DNA of 64,000 bases from Cheiracanthium punctorium (GCA_038373885.1 JAWZYV010016015.1:1-64000), one strand, 5' to 3'. Shown: positions 24,110 to 37,122, numbered from the stretch's first letter. Notes: a model not told the origin generated them from the sequence alone. Translations and numbers: made by a program.

Positions 24110-24590
24110 TTTTATATGCCAAAGTCGTATTCATTTTCTTAACTCGGAGTCGGAGCAATACAGAGCCTGATACTTAATGCTTTTTAAACGGAATGTCTTT
24201 AATTTTTAAGCTGGAGCATGTACTTTTAAAGCTGAAACTGTACAATTTTTTTCTTTTTTAAGCTCTAAGAGCGTATCGACTATTTTGTGGGCTCCCCCAT
24301 TGGAAATGGGCAGGTCCACGCCGTGTATTTTTAACCTGAAGGCAACACAAGGATTTTTTTTCTTTACTTGAGATGGACTTATTTAATATTTTATTTTGAA
24401 TTAGAGCTAAAAATGTTTGTCGTTGGTACAAAAGCCATATCTTTTAAGCTGGAGCCTGATACATATATTTTTATTTGTAGTTGTAGCCAAAGAAGGATTT
24501 TTTTTTTAAATCTGAGCCAGATCCATAACCACTTGGAGCTAGACCTGGAACAATATATATTTTTTAAGAGGCAGAGCGAACGGTGAAAAA
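24110..24590. repeat. Degenerate repeats rich in GGAGC(C/A)TG
   Basis: Motifs such as CAGAGCCTGATAC, AGCTGGAGCATGTA, AGCTGGAGCCTGATAC and GAGCTAGACCTGG recur every 50-100 bp, each next to T-rich tracts. Non-coding; inside the 22788-26112 hAT. Confidence 0.45.
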
Positions 24591-24722
24591 GGCTGAATTT
24601 TTCAGCAAACGACTTCATCATTATTATTTTGTTAACAACATTTTAAATTGGGGGGGGCAGACTTTCTGATTCTCCCCCTTGGGTACGGTCTTGCATGAGT
24701 GCTTAGATAGGGGACAAAGGGT

Positions 24723-24887
24723 CAAGGTCGTATCCAGAAAAAAATTTATCCAGACAAAAATTTCGGAGGGGGACCAAACGAAAGAAAAAGGCTGAATTTT
24801 TCTCAAAGACTTCAACTTTATTATTTTGTTAACAAAATTTTAAATTTCGGGGGGGAGGGGGGACCAGAACCCCTGGGTACGGCCTTG
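24723..24887. mobile_element. MITE with CAAGGCCGTACCC ends
   Basis: The left CAAGGTCGTATCCAGA and the right end inverted CAAGGCCGTACCCAGG match. It is the same family as 51650-51861 in opposite orientation, sharing GGCTGAATTTTTCTC and the TTTTGTTAACAAAATTTT block. A broken third copy ends near 24697. Confidence 0.7.
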
Positions 24888-26120
24888 AAGGGGGTGCTCT
24901 CTCTCCAGCTTTCGTTATAGTGAACACTCTTATAGTATTTTGAGTTTTTTTATCATTATTATTTTTGTATTAAAATGTTTGAAAGTCCGAAAAAAACTTC
25001 TACAACCCCACCCCCCCGTCCCATTCCTCCAAGAGTTACGACTATCGGGTCAAAGCTTGCGTTACTTAGATGCATTGTGATAATGTGGATATTTTGTGCC
25101 CGAAGTAATGTACTTCCCGACGACCCCCTGGCACATTATCCAAGGACAAAGTCTTGCGTTACTTTCGCTTTATCATGAAATTTCTGGTGTGGACTGGGAA
25201 TAAGGCTAGGAAAGGAGGGGTGGAGGATTTCATTGCAGATGTTCAGCTTCAACGGTCGCTCCTGTTGTGCGCCCGGCTCTTTTACTGCAGTAGTGCTAAA
25301 GAAGAAAAAACTAAAACAAAAGGGTATGCAGTCATGTGGCACATTGTATGAGACCGTTCAAGGATTAGTTGAAACAGATCATTCCTTTGCGCTGTTACTG
25401 GTACAACTCTTAGTTAAGCTTATGTTTGGATAGTTTTTCCTCATGGATAGAAAAAAAATCTTTTGTTTGGACGGATTTTAAAGTTATTGATTCCGCTACT
25501 TCCAAAGCTTTGTGCAATATAAAAATCTAATCAAAATAAACAAATCTAATCAAAAGTCTAATCAAAATAAACAGTTATGAATATTATGTCATTTTAGGAG
25601 CTATCAGACTCAAATATTGTTTACTCATGTAAGCAATATTGTATCACTCAGGTAAGTAATCGAAAATTAGGCCTGGCCTAAATAATTCTCTCTAGAATTG
25701 AAGTTTTTCCATTTCTTTTTACATACATGCTATGAGTAAGGATAACAAAAGTTAATAAAAAGCACAGAAAAAATTTTTATTTTAGAAATATGTGCATATT
25801 TAACACTATATTATAGAACGTTAATATAATTAAAATATTTTTACCAAAAATTACTGTTAATGTACTTGATTAAAGAAAGCCAGTGTGTTGGTTGCAAATT
25901 TTTTTTAAGCATTTTGCAATTGTATTAAAGCATAATACATGTTAAAAAGGACGTATATTTTCATTTTTAAATTGAATAAAATATAGTCATAATAAAGCTA
26001 CGATAAATCAAAGAACCTGTTCTCAAAAGAACAGGAAAAAGAACTGTTCTTTAAAAAAGAACGGGAACAGTGAACAACTGTTCTTTGAAAATAACGCTTT
26101 TCCCCATCTCTAGTACGCAG

Positions 26121-27100
26121 CTACTATCTTCATAAGAACATCACTGTGGGAACAATGAACCTTTCGGAATTCTTTTAATTTCATTGAGAGTGGGAAGAGT
26201 GGCTTGAGTAGTGTTGAAACGAAATTGATATTTAGTTAGAAGGGACTTTTAGAAATCTCCATTTTCAGTTTATGAAAATAAAATAAATATGAAATATATG
26301 AAACATTTCTGCGTAGTTTATTTGTACTTTTATTTTCATTGGAAATATCGTTTTAAGACAAGAAAAAGAATTTTATCCATAAAGTATCATTGGTTCTTTA
26401 TCAGGATTGTTCCTTTGAAATTTATTATTACGAAAGATGCATAATTTTTAAGTCCTATGAAAGAATAAAATAATTTAAATTGATAGTTAAAAAACAAAAT
26501 CTTTAGCTTGAATATCTCTATTTTATACGAATAAACAGCACTTCATTGCCAGATATAATCTGAAATGTTTCAGTTTTACGGTAATCTATTTATTTTACTT
26601 CAAATTAAAATGCGTTCATGAAAAAAATATGGATTAAGCTAAATATACTGTTAAATTTCGATAAGTCGAATCTATCTTGAGCTCAAATTTTAGCTGTTGT
26701 GCCGCTTCCTGGAATTACGATTCAATTAAAAACCCGTTTGCTTAAAATAAAACAGTCATTATTAATTTGAATAATTATTAAAAAATTGGAACATTTCAAA
26801 TACTAATGACCTTTACGTTTTAACTGCGAATTATTTACGATACCAAAAAAGATCTGAGCTACTGAATTGTTATGCGGATATTAAAACTAAATGAAATATC
26901 TTCACAGAGCATAATTTAAAACATTTATAAGTGTTTTGCTTTTATAGATGCCGATTTCAAAACATTATTTCAAAATATATAATAGATATGAGTCCCCGTG
27001 AGCAGCCCAACGAAATAAAAACTTGGTGAATAATTTTTAGCTGTGCACGATTTCGTGCCAAAACATGGGACAATCTGACTTCGAAAGCATTACCCGTGTA
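26121..27100. other. Non-coding, nothing recognised
   Basis: AT-rich without repeats or frames that I can support. Confidence 0.4.
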
Positions 27101-27104
27101 ATGA

Positions 27105-27285
27105 GAAATGGGAAAGCAGTTTGGCGTTGCCTTTGGCGACTTACTCTAGTACGGATTCTCTGAGTAAGGGTTACTCGGGCAACCCTAGTATCCAAGGGCT
27201 TTGCTGTTAGCTGAGCTGCAAGAGCATCATCCTTCTTCGGAGGTAATGTATCTGAATCTCCGCGTCCAGGAGGTTTTTACTGTTT
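27105..27285 (+). repeat. Probable SINE fragments
   Basis: GGAAAGCAGTTTGGCG..TACTCTAGTAC resembles the 3' body of the SINE at 15739. It is followed by TTAGCTGAGCTGCAAGAGCA (A-box-like) and a weak B box (ATCTGAATCTCC). A joined or old pair is likely. Confidence 0.4.
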
Positions 27286-27289
27286 TTGA

Positions 27290-30200
27290 AAAATGTTAAC
27301 AATGTTTTATTTGAGAATTTAAACGTGTTGAGCTAGATCGTGTATTGAAATACCTGTATGAAATTTATTGCTTTCAAAGAAATCCCCAACAAAAGAGGAA
27401 TGTTTATATTTGTACGTAACCTATAAGCGAAATTAAAAATTATTTAAATCAAGTGAAAAAAAGTGGGGGGGGGGGATTTTTTTACCAACCAAAGGGTGTG
27501 CTCATAGTTCAGATAGACCTGGGAAAATATATGATCACAGAAATAAAAAATATAACTGTAACAGCTTTAAAGATTCAATATTGTTTACAGTGTCATACTC
27601 CCCCACTTCCCCGAGAGAAGAGAGGGAGATAGATTTTCGCATCAGAACACTTTGCGCAAGTTTATGAGCATCAACAGTATAATTTGTTTTCGTTTCGCCA
27701 CCATCTTATTTCATAATTACAAATCAGAATGACATTGCAGAGTGTATTTGCTCTTTGGTAAGTGTTTGTAATTCAATATTCGTGCTTTATAATGATTTTC
27801 TCGTCCTTAGGATTACTTAAAAAAAAGAAAGCTTTCTTGATTAATTTTTGAAGTAATTTCTAATACAAAGCATTAGCTTTGCATAATGCAGTTTCCGCTA
27901 GTAAAAATTAATCAAATATATGATATTTAGTTGAATTGAAGGTAAAAATTAAATTATGTAATTTATTTAGGTATTTTAAATTATATGTTACAATAGTAAA
28001 GTTTTAGGAAATTTTATTCAATTTAAAAATATTCATTTTAATGATAAAAGTGTGTATGTTTATAATTTATAATTCTATATAAATAAACGACATTTTCAAA
28101 TTTCAGATGAAAGAAAAATTATAAAATACTCATCATCTTAAAAAGTTATAATTTTTCTGACAAAGATCCCAATGAATGGAAATGTAATTAATGGTTCATG
28201 CTCTTAATTTATGTACACGGCATAGCAAGTTCTAAAGTAAGAGTACTTTAAACTTTGAAGGGGTATAGACATCCTAGGGCATTTCCTACATTTCATCTTC
28301 TTTGAATTTAGTCAGTTTTCAATGTAAAATTGTGGAAACATTGAAATGGGTGAATTAATTAAAAAAAAGAGCCTATACGCACATTTGCGAGCCATATCAT
28401 TTGTTATTGTGTAACATCTTGAGCTAATAACAACACCGTCATCAATAAATTAGAAAGAAATATTGCACATTTGATGAACTTCGTGAACTTACATTAATTA
28501 GAAATTATTGAATAACCAAAGGATTTGAATATGTGAAACAAAATTAGAGTTTAAAGGTATGCTGAATTGAAAAACATTATTTTTTTTCGGGAATATTTTA
28601 GTTTAAAAATTTTTTAAGTTTTTTAATTTTCTGTTCATTTTATTTAATTTTATTAATGAATTTCTTAGAAAACTCACACATTTTAGAATTATTTGGAAAT
28701 GATTGAAATTTTCTTAAGTATGAAAAACAGCATTATCTATAATTCGCAGAAAATTTAAATTCTGCGATAAATAGTTCGATAATGTTTAGTGGAAGCTTAT
28801 TTTTTTTTGGGGGGGGGATCCGAGTCCTCAAATTATCATAGTAAAAGAAATACCTCTAAAATTAATTTTAAATTCATTATTTCACTTTGATTGGAGAACT
28901 GTGAATCATTTTAGGTAACATCAATAGAGCCTTTTAAATTTCAATGTTTTAGGATGCTAAACTGTTTTAATGAAAAATAATATCATTTTCGAAATTATTT
29001 TTGGCATATTTAAACAACCCATGAAAATACAGTATTAGTCTTATAATAAAAACAACAACAACAACAACAACAATAATAATTATTATTAGTTACTGCTGTA
29101 TTATTAGAAACGTGGTGGTCATATCGAAGTAGAACAATCATTCCAACTTCCATTGCATGCTCTACTCAGGTACCCCACCTCCCATAATTAGCGGATAAAA
29201 CATGACGTCATGCTCTTCGATTATCGTCAGCGGGGGGGAAATGTGCGTGTCTGTACGTAGCGCATAAGCACTCTCTGGTGTCTTTATTGCGTTAATCATA
29301 CACATAAACAAACAAAAAGCGGGGGGGGGGGAGAAGAGTAGAGATAAAAGCATTTTTAACAAGCAGGATGTGCTTTGCATAAATTGCATAAATAAATGGA
29401 ACAGTATTCTTATTTAGGTAACTAGCTATTCCTAAAATTATTGCAGGTAAAAGGGAACAATAAATATTTTATATAAAATAGTTATGTTTTTCGGATATTT
29501 CTCCAAAGCTTTTCAGAAAGCTATTTGTACATTTTTAGTAGTTGAAGTTAAAAAATTTTTACCAAATTTTAACTTATAAAATGATCTGCTTTTACTTTTA
29601 AAGTCATGCAGAAACGTTGAATTAGACTTAGTTGCCCTTTTTCTTGTACTTTCACTAAAGGTTTTAACGACGTAATAGCAACCAGATAAAAAAAATAAAA
29701 TAGGAAAAATAACTGTCCAGAACAAATATTAATTATCTCATTAAGGAGTATTTTATTACTTTAATACTATATTAAAGCAATTTGTATGTGCATGTTCGGC
29801 TATGCGCCTTTCAAGATGACGCATAGAAATACAAGGTGGCCATAAAGTAACTTTCCCTGTTTGGAGGTATCTGTAGCAAAAACTTATGCACGGAAGGAAA
29901 CCGAATTTCATCTACCGACTGTGGAAGACATGAAGAGATGATCCCCCCCCCCTCACCACCAAAAAAAAAAAGGACAAAAAGTCACTGATAGGGGAGATTT
30001 TGGGACTTCCGTCACATATGTACTACGAAATTTGCACAGTCGAGGTAGATTATGCCAAAGTTTTAGTGCATACGTGACAGCAGCGTCACTCATTTCCCTT
30101 TTAGAAAGAGAAGACTGAATATTCCGTCATCAGTTGTTTCATCGACTGTTGATGTGAGCTTAAAATGCGTGCTTTACTCTTAAAGCTCTTTTACGCAAGA

Positions 30201-31998
30201 GAGTGTATGCTGCTCCCGCATTTAGTGAATGTAGAAGTTTTCGTAACTTGCGTGGTCCAACTTGCGTATTGGTCCATTTCGAGGAAACGGGATATTTGAC
30301 AGTCGGAGCCGGCTGAGGATCATTGGCGTTAACTGGCCTGATATCTAGGGTGGGCTACAGCCCTCTTTATCTCCGCGGTATTATATTATATGCAAGTTAG
30401 GAGTAGTATATTATTATTAAATAGAATTAGTTTATTATACGCTCCGCAGTAGCGAGCCCGTACCGAAGGGTATATTTGGGCGAGGGGTAGTACCCCCTTC
30501 CAGAAAAAAATCCTCCCCCCTCCGAAAACGCCTTTGGATAGCCCCTTTGGAAAAATTTTACCCTACTCTCTACTTTGAAAAGTAGACAGAAAAGTGATTT
30601 GAAAAAAATAGTTAAAGTTAAAATCAATTTCATAAGTTTAAACATTTTTTAAAGAGTTCTTAAATCCTCAGTGAATTTAAGACAAGTGAAGTATCTACGA
30701 AAGGTGTATATTTCCAACACTATACCAAGTTTTAAAACCCCTATGATTATTGATATTACAAGAGCGAAAAGAAGATTTGTCTTACTTGCATTTAAGCAAG
30801 ATCTCAGACTATATGATTTTGGCTTCGGTATATCACATTTGTGTATCTAGCGTTAAATAAATACGGAAGTGCTATAAATTGAGTGTTTAATGCATTTTCC
30901 CTTCTGTAATATCAAATTTAGGTTTTAGAACAGTGGGAGAATTTTCAGGAGCATATATTAAAAAAAAAAATGAGGAAGATAATGTGCGGCATTACTGCAC
31001 ATTACTTTTACCGCAGCGGTAACTAAAAGTTTTATTTTGTGAACAAAATTGAATAGTTATAACATTAAACATTAATTAAATGGAAAACGAAATTTAACTA
31101 AAATATATGGTGGTAGCAAAATGTCCTGAACACAGTCGATTTTTTTTGCTTAATTTTTATGGTCGACTGAATTTTTCATTATGAAAATACCGTAATTTCT
31201 TAAATATTGCAAGTGATTCTAATTTACTTTCAATACTTTCCAACAAGGCAGAAAAAAGTTTGTGATATAAGTTTGTCTGTCTGTCCGTCCGTGTTCTAAC
31301 TGCCGTAAACCAGAGGGTGTTTACACGTTTTTAGAATGATTTTGAGGCCATATAATTGATGTTTAAAGTTTTTAAAAATATATAATGGTGCTTAAATTAA
31401 TATCGACCATAAAGCAGGGGTCGATTCAGGAATTATTTGCAGGTTTCCATTTTTATGAAAATTGTTTATTTTTGTGAATTTCAACGTCTATTTTTGTGAA
31501 TTTTCATTAAAGTCACTTTTTTTCTTAAAGTAATTAAAAAAATTAAAAGATATGGTAATTTATTTTTACCAACTAAAGTTTGCGATTTTTAACAGTTTTT
31601 ATATTTAACACCACGTCTGTACATTTACTTAATGTTTAGCTGGTAAGTTGTTCGATTTTCTTACAATAAAATTAAATCCAGTAAAATTGCGATTAACAAA
31701 ATTTGACCATACATTGAGAAAAATCATAAGCTGTATTAGTTTTTATTAAATAAAACGTTTTGAAGCATCATTACTGTCGTTAAAGTAGAAACTTTGTTCT
31801 TATAAAATTTATCAATTCTTAGAAAAAGGAGTCTGAAGTTCACAGATTTTATTTGAACACGATGAACTAGTTACCGTTCCTTTAAAACTTCTTAAATTCT
31901 TAATTCTAATGTGGTCTGGGCTAAAAAATTTTAACCTTTTTTGTGAGGGGAGGGGAGAGGAAGAAAGCATTTCTTGAAAGAGTTTTTTTTTAATAATA
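27290..31998. other. Non-coding with G-runs and a short microsatellite
   Basis: No gene or complete element found. It holds an (AAC)n tract at 29050-29072, poly-G runs at 27463, 28808 and 29319, and a TGTCTGTCTGTCCGTCCGTG tract at 31278. A piece at 29835 (AAGGTGGCCATAAAGTAAC) may be an element end. ORFs here have no family resemblance. Confidence 0.4.
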
Positions 31999-33292
31999 CT
32001 AGGGGCCAAGGCCCCCAGACTAGCTACGCTCGCTTTTCGTATGATGCATTCGGCCCCTAATAAGGCTTATTCGTAAAAAGACATAATTTCAACAGACAAA
32101 ACCCGAAGATTGGATCAGATAGAATGTTACTGAGCTACACATTGCTTGTTTCTTGCATGTTCATTGGTACATAAAAATTTAAACTTCACATTACAGTAGA
32201 CCCCCTCCCCCTCATAACACGGAAGATATTTTGTTATGGGAATCCGTGTTGTACGGGTCCTGAGCTATACTCCACCTGGAGTGCGGACTCCGCTTATAAT
32301 CGCTGGAAAAATTATTTGCACTCCTCAGAAACACAATGATATTTAATGTTGCCATTCAAAAGTTATATTAATTAGGAGCTCAAGCGTAATAAAATCAAAA
32401 CATCTGTTTCAGCTGTATTTTTAATAAAGTAAAACCTATTGGACACCTTGCGAATTTGCCACCCATGGGGATTTTTTATTATTTGGCGACTTGCGTACAT
32501 GTAAAGTTTAATAAAAGCTACGGAACAGATAGGATAGCTTGCCACCAATGGCGACTTTTCATTATTTGGCGATTTACACATGCTCACAACCTATATTACC
32601 GTTCATTTAAGGTTACCGGAAAACCGTTATCCAAATTTTCATTTACATAATCGTTTGCAGATTGGCGTACTTAGCACCACGAATTATACCATCTCGTCGT
32701 GCTAGCAAATATCCAAAGTGTGCTATAACTGCTATAATGGCATAGTTAACGCCGCCAAATATTTCTACTGGTAGCAAATAATCGAGCTGGGCCGAACCGG
32801 CTTTAAAATAATCTGCATTTTAATTATTTTTCATTTTCAAGATATTAGTTATTCTGTTTTGGAAAAACGAATAATCGCTAATTCTAAACTCCTGTTGTCT
32901 AAGCGAACTTACTATTTGAAAATTTTCAACTTTGTGTAACACATTTTGAGTTACTTATTTCATATAGTTTTTATTTTGGCGTAAAATGGGCGTAATTCTA
33001 ACTCATGTTTGTAAATTTCACGCGATTCTAGATACTTGGAAACGCTTTGTTGCAAAATAATGAATGATTTTATGCCAAATTTGGCAACCATTATGTTTAT
33101 TTTTTCAGTTTTTTATTAATATCTTCTAAAATAATTCGATTTTCGAAATTAAAGCCAGCTTAGCAGGTTCCTCGGAATTTTTCGAATCTGTGGGCACCTT
33201 AGTCGAAACTCAAATCCCCACGGTTTAGGAGGAGGTAGGCCAACAAGCTTTGACAGCGCCAGCGGCCTTTACTATTTTTTAGAATAGAGAGA
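31999..33292 (-). mobile_element. Helitron family A copy 3
   Basis: A complete 1294-bp copy: TC start (TCTCTCTATTCTAAA) at 33292, GGGGGCCTTGGCCCC hairpin and CTAG at 31999-32002 followed by T. The base before TC is T rather than A. No Rep/helicase, so non-autonomous. It lies in the same direction as copies 1 and 2. Confidence 0.8.
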
Positions 33293-34845
33293 AATTTAAA
33301 TTTAAAATGTAAAAATTACTGATTACTCTTTTTGTCTGATGTTGGAAAGAAAGCACAAAAATACATGGCATTCGTGATTTGAATATCATCGTTCGATTAT
33401 CGCGTTCTATTTTCCAAGTACCCCCGAAGACTGCCGTGTACAGGTGGTAATGTGTGCATCTTAAGTTCGTGGTTCCAAAAGTCCTCTGCCTAATTATTAG
33501 CAGCTTTCAAGGGCACAAAAGTTTAGAAATCTCTTAAATTTAACCGCAATAATTTCTGAACTGTAAGAGCTATAGTTATAAAAGTGGGGTCTATGCATAG
33601 TAAAGTTGCCTTGCGCTACGCTTTTTAAACCGCTTACAGCGCCACTTGTTGGATAAATTGAGTCAACATTTTTATCTCAAAAAAGGTCCGAGAATGGGGT
33701 AAAAATTCATCTACAACGTTGTTCAACATCATCTATTTAGTAAGAAAAGAGACCTTAATATTAATTTGCACACGATTCTCATTAGCTCGCAAAATAATGT
33801 AAGCATAAAACGCACATTTGTTCAGTCAAATTCTTCAAAACTGCATTTACCTGGCATTAAGCTCATTTATTCTTCATGCTAAAAGGGTTTTCTGCCAGCA
33901 ACAACACACATCTAGATGCTGGTCTGCGATTCCCCCTGGAAGATGTTCAATATGGCTGGTGAAACACTGGCAAAAGTATCAGTAATTTTATCATTTGGAT
34001 TTTACCCCTTCAACATTAATGTGGTCAAAATCTTAGCAGTAACTCATATATAATTCATCCTCCCCCTCCCCGAAAAAAAAGCTTAAGTGCAACATTTTAC
34101 TTCATTGTCCTTATGTCAAATAAGCTACAATTAGCCCTTCCCGAAGCAAATTATATTGATTTTATGTTACATTTTCCTTTATACTACATTTTGTTTAGGT
34201 CAAATGAGTTTTATCTTACAAACTAGCCTCATCCCCCGAAAAATTCTGTATGTGTCACTGCCATTTTCTAAGTACCAAAATCTCTTCACCAGCAGAAAGA
34301 AGATTCTCCTAAAAACAAACAGTACACGAAAGCATGATTTCTCGCTAACAGTTAATGACCGCAGACATCATTTTCGACCCACAACCTCCTTTAGAACTTA
34401 ACAGCTAGGCCCTGATTATCGCATGGGCACTAAGGACACGTGCCCTGGGCGCACATAAACATATAGGCCCAAAATTGAGTTTAAAGCTTTGTACAAGGGC
34501 ACGAAAATTGAGCCAGCTATATACAGGGGCTTGAAATTTGAAAAGTGCCCTTAGCACAAAAATGTTATAGTAAGGCTTACATCCAACCCCTCTATTATCA
34601 GTCCCGTATTTTTAGTCAGTCTTCTCAAAGCGTATTCAAGGTAAGCATGTGCACACAGCAAAAGTCTTCTATCAAAGCGAGGTAGATGTCGACTGAATCT
34701 CTCAATTCTCATTCTTGAAACAATACCTCACCGCTTTCTACCATCATTCCAATGAAGTCAATTCACTTATGTTCACTTATCACCAGTACCGTAGCCAGGA
34801 TTTTTTTTCGGGGATGGCTGAGAGTTTGGAAACTGATATGCAATA
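33293..34845. other. Non-coding with short repeat fragments
   Basis: A SINE-body fragment with AGTCCTCTGCCTAA at 33481 is the inverse of 37698. A degenerate MITE end (ACCGTAGCCAGG) lies at 34788. No gene found. Confidence 0.4.
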
Positions 34846-35010
34846 CACCGTGTTTACTCACGTTATAGTCGCACTTTTTTGGTCAATTTTTCATGGTGAA
34901 AGTCTAGGTGCGACTATTATGCGGGGAAATTTCACTACATAATATTATAACTCTAAAGCTGTTTTTTCTGTTCCAAAACGGGGGTGCGACTATTATGTGA
35001 GGAAGCACGG
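34846..35010. mobile_element. Tc1/mariner-type MITE in TA
   Basis: The left end CACCGTGTTTACTCACGTTA and the right end inverted CCGTGCTTCCTCACATAATA are inverted copies followed by TAGTCGCAC in both. TA flanks lie on both sides. No coding frame; 165 bp. Confidence 0.7.
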
Positions 35011-35189
35011 TAACTTATAAAAAACCAATCTAACATTTTTTGGGGGGAAGGGGATTTATTATTATTATTACTATTTTGACTAAAAGTGTTCGCTTATAAA
35101 GTGAATTAAAAGAGAATAATAAAAAAGGAACTGATAAATCAAGTTATAAATCTTTGCAATCGGAAATACTTATACATATATATATACAG

Positions 35190-35250
35190 ACAGTGAAACT
35201 TCTCGGGAGCGACCACTCTCCGTTCCGCGAAAAGGGAGGTGGTCGCTCAT
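35190..35250. repeat. Tigger-like terminus with GCGACCACC palindrome
   Basis: CAGTGAAACTTCTCGGGAGC then GACCACTCTCC, and soon after GGAGGTGGTCGCTC, form an imperfect inverted repeat. The ends resemble pogo/Tigger termini. A very short relic. Confidence 0.4.
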
Positions 35251-35904
35251 AGAAGTATAACATTTAGTAGCCAAGGGAAAAAAAAATGCTAAAAAATATT
35301 GTTTGTCTTGTTATCTATGAAACTACATACTAATACATAAATATTTATACATATTTTTTTTTAAATTTAAATAAAATATTTAGAAATTTCAGATTGTTGC
35401 ATTCTGCTTTCTCCCTCTGAGAGTACTTCTCTCTCTACTTCATTTTTTACATTTGACAAAAGAGTGTTTATTCTGATATTCTTTATGCATTCTAAATTCG
35501 CTGCAATAAAATCTATTTGCTTTAAAATTTGCTTTTTGGATTTTTTCATGACCAAAAGTAGCCGCCAATTTTTTCTCGGTTAAGGCCCGTAGCTGAACCT
35601 AATATTTTTCGAAAGGGGACTTTCAATCACAAATGACCACTGACCATTCACATAAAAAACGTGTCCTCATTCCCCTGAGAAATTTCCAAAATTATTGCCT
35701 CCTGTTCCTTTTTAAAATTCCATGTACCGTATTTTCCGGTAATAACGCCGCGGCGTTAAACAATATTTTTCTTTTTCGGAAACAAAATTGCGGCCAATAA
35801 CTGGGTGCGGCTTGTAAGTAATTCCAATGTTACAGCTGATCATTTAACCCCCCCCCCCTCCAAAAAAAAAGTTAAGGAATAAAAGTAGGGAATAGTAGTG
35901 CTCG

Positions 35905-36494
35905 CAAATCAGAAAGGCTGGATGAACCAGGACTTTATAGAGGAATAGGCAGAAAAATGTTGGAGAAAAAGACCGAATTTCATTTTTCAAAAATATTGTC
36001 TACTGATCATGGACTTGATGAAAACGCACCTTTCAAACGAGACGAAAAAATTTCTAGGATCAGAGAAAACAAGACTGGCAATAGTACCTGGTGGGTTGAC
36101 TAAAATACTGCAACCTCTGGATTTGTGCATAAATCGGGCATTTAAAGCTCGCATGCGTCAGCACTGGGAATCATGGATGTCTGCAGAAAATCATACGTTT
36201 ACGAAAGGAGGCGGTATCCGTAAAGCAACTTATACCGAAGTTTTCGAGTGGATTTTGGACTCCTGGAATAAAATTCCGAATGGTATGGTAGAGAGAGCCT
36301 TTCAAAAAGCCGAAATTATCGATTTTTCACAAAATAGCGCTAATGGGATTCCTGCAATTTCTAGTGTGTCTTCCGATGATGAAAACGGTTCAGATGTTGA
36401 TGAACTTTTGCTATCTGAACACTTAAAAATGTTCCAGGGAGACACCGAGGACGAGGATTTTGACGGATTTTCTGAAGTAGAAAACAGTCTGTAG
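35905..36494 (+). pseudogene. pogo-family transposase, C-terminal half
   Basis: From 36009 there is an open 161-codon stretch; upstream sequence from about 35905 continues the same frame with one stop (codon near 35940). Seen: LLIMDLMKTHL (position of the second catalytic Asp), LAIVPGGLTKILQPLD with the third Asp, and NRAFKARMRQHW, all typical of the DDE_1 (pogo/Tigger, jerky, CENP-B) group; then an acidic tail. The DNA-binding domains and the first Asp region are deleted, so it cannot act. Confidence 0.85.
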
Positions 36495-36683
36495 TATATA
36501 TATATACACAGGGTGGTTATTAATTAACGTGAGGTGTTCAGAGCCCTCTAGCGAGTAAAGTATTGGACGAAATTTAACCAAATTTGATGAGCATGCATAG
36601 TAGACCATGGGATTTAGATTTCAAAAAAATAAATAAAAAAAGTAGTTCAAAAATTTGCCACTGGGGCAATTTTGGCGCTGCAA

Positions 36684-36916
36684 AAGTGCCCCAGAGGTCC
36701 CCCGATCTCAATCCTTGCGATTTTTGGTTGTGGGAATTTCTTAAAGGTGTTGTTTATCAAGGACATGTCTCCGATATCGCAACGTTAAAGGATCAAATAA
36801 CGTTACACGTGAGGCAAATCAACTCTGATATGCTGCGAGCGGCAGTAGAAAATATCGTGCATCGTATGCAGTTCTTGGAATTTACCAGTAGTGCGCATAT
36901 TGAACGAAATTTGTAA
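36684..36916 (+). pseudogene. Mariner-like transposase C-terminus
   Basis: The frame reads PQRSPDLNPCDFWLWEFLKG, containing the final catalytic Asp of mariner proteins (PDLNPCDF), followed by about 60 residues ending SAHIERNL. The N-terminal and first two catalytic residues are missing. It is complementary to the N-terminal relic at 2335-2640 in type, though not the same element. Confidence 0.75.
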
Positions 36917-37021
36917 GTAAAATTGGTGTTTTCTGTATTGTTTGTCAATTAACCATTCAATAATTACGCTAATATACTTTTGCAGCGCCAAAATTACCCC
37001 AGTGGCAAATTTTTGAACTAT

Positions 37022-37122
37022 TTTTTTAAAATCAAAATCCCATGGTCTACTACGCATGCTCATCAAATTTTATTTTTTTAAAATCAAAATCCCATGGTCT
37101 ACTACGCATGCTCATCAAATTT
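37022..37122. repeat. 50-bp direct duplication in the mariner arm
   Basis: TTTTTTAAAATCAAAATCCC followed by ATGGTCTACTACGCATGCTC and ATCAAATTT occurs twice in direct succession (about 37022-37071 and 37074-37121), while the left arm has it once. Confidence 0.8.

Larger units (their letters stand above)
22788..26112. mobile_element. hAT element (3325 bp), 8-bp TSD GTACGCAG
   Basis: GTACGCAG is found exactly at 22780-22787 and 26113-26120. Ends are TAGAGATGGGGAAAG and TAGAGATGGGGAAAAG, hAT-like. Both subterminal regions, and 23510-23750, are crowded with GAAC/GTTCTTTT repeats. No transposase is recognisable. The interior (24110-24590) has degenerate GAGCCTGATAC/AGCTGGAGC repeats and nested MITE pieces. 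Confidence 0.85.

Noticed and set aside
23820..25433. Several 60-110 codon frames inside the 22788 hAT
   Set aside because: Low-complexity, overlapping on both strands, with no transposase motif.
27198..27272. A possible true tRNA gene
   Set aside because: The A box is fair but the B box is weak, and arms do not pair into a cloverleaf; a SINE relic is more likely.
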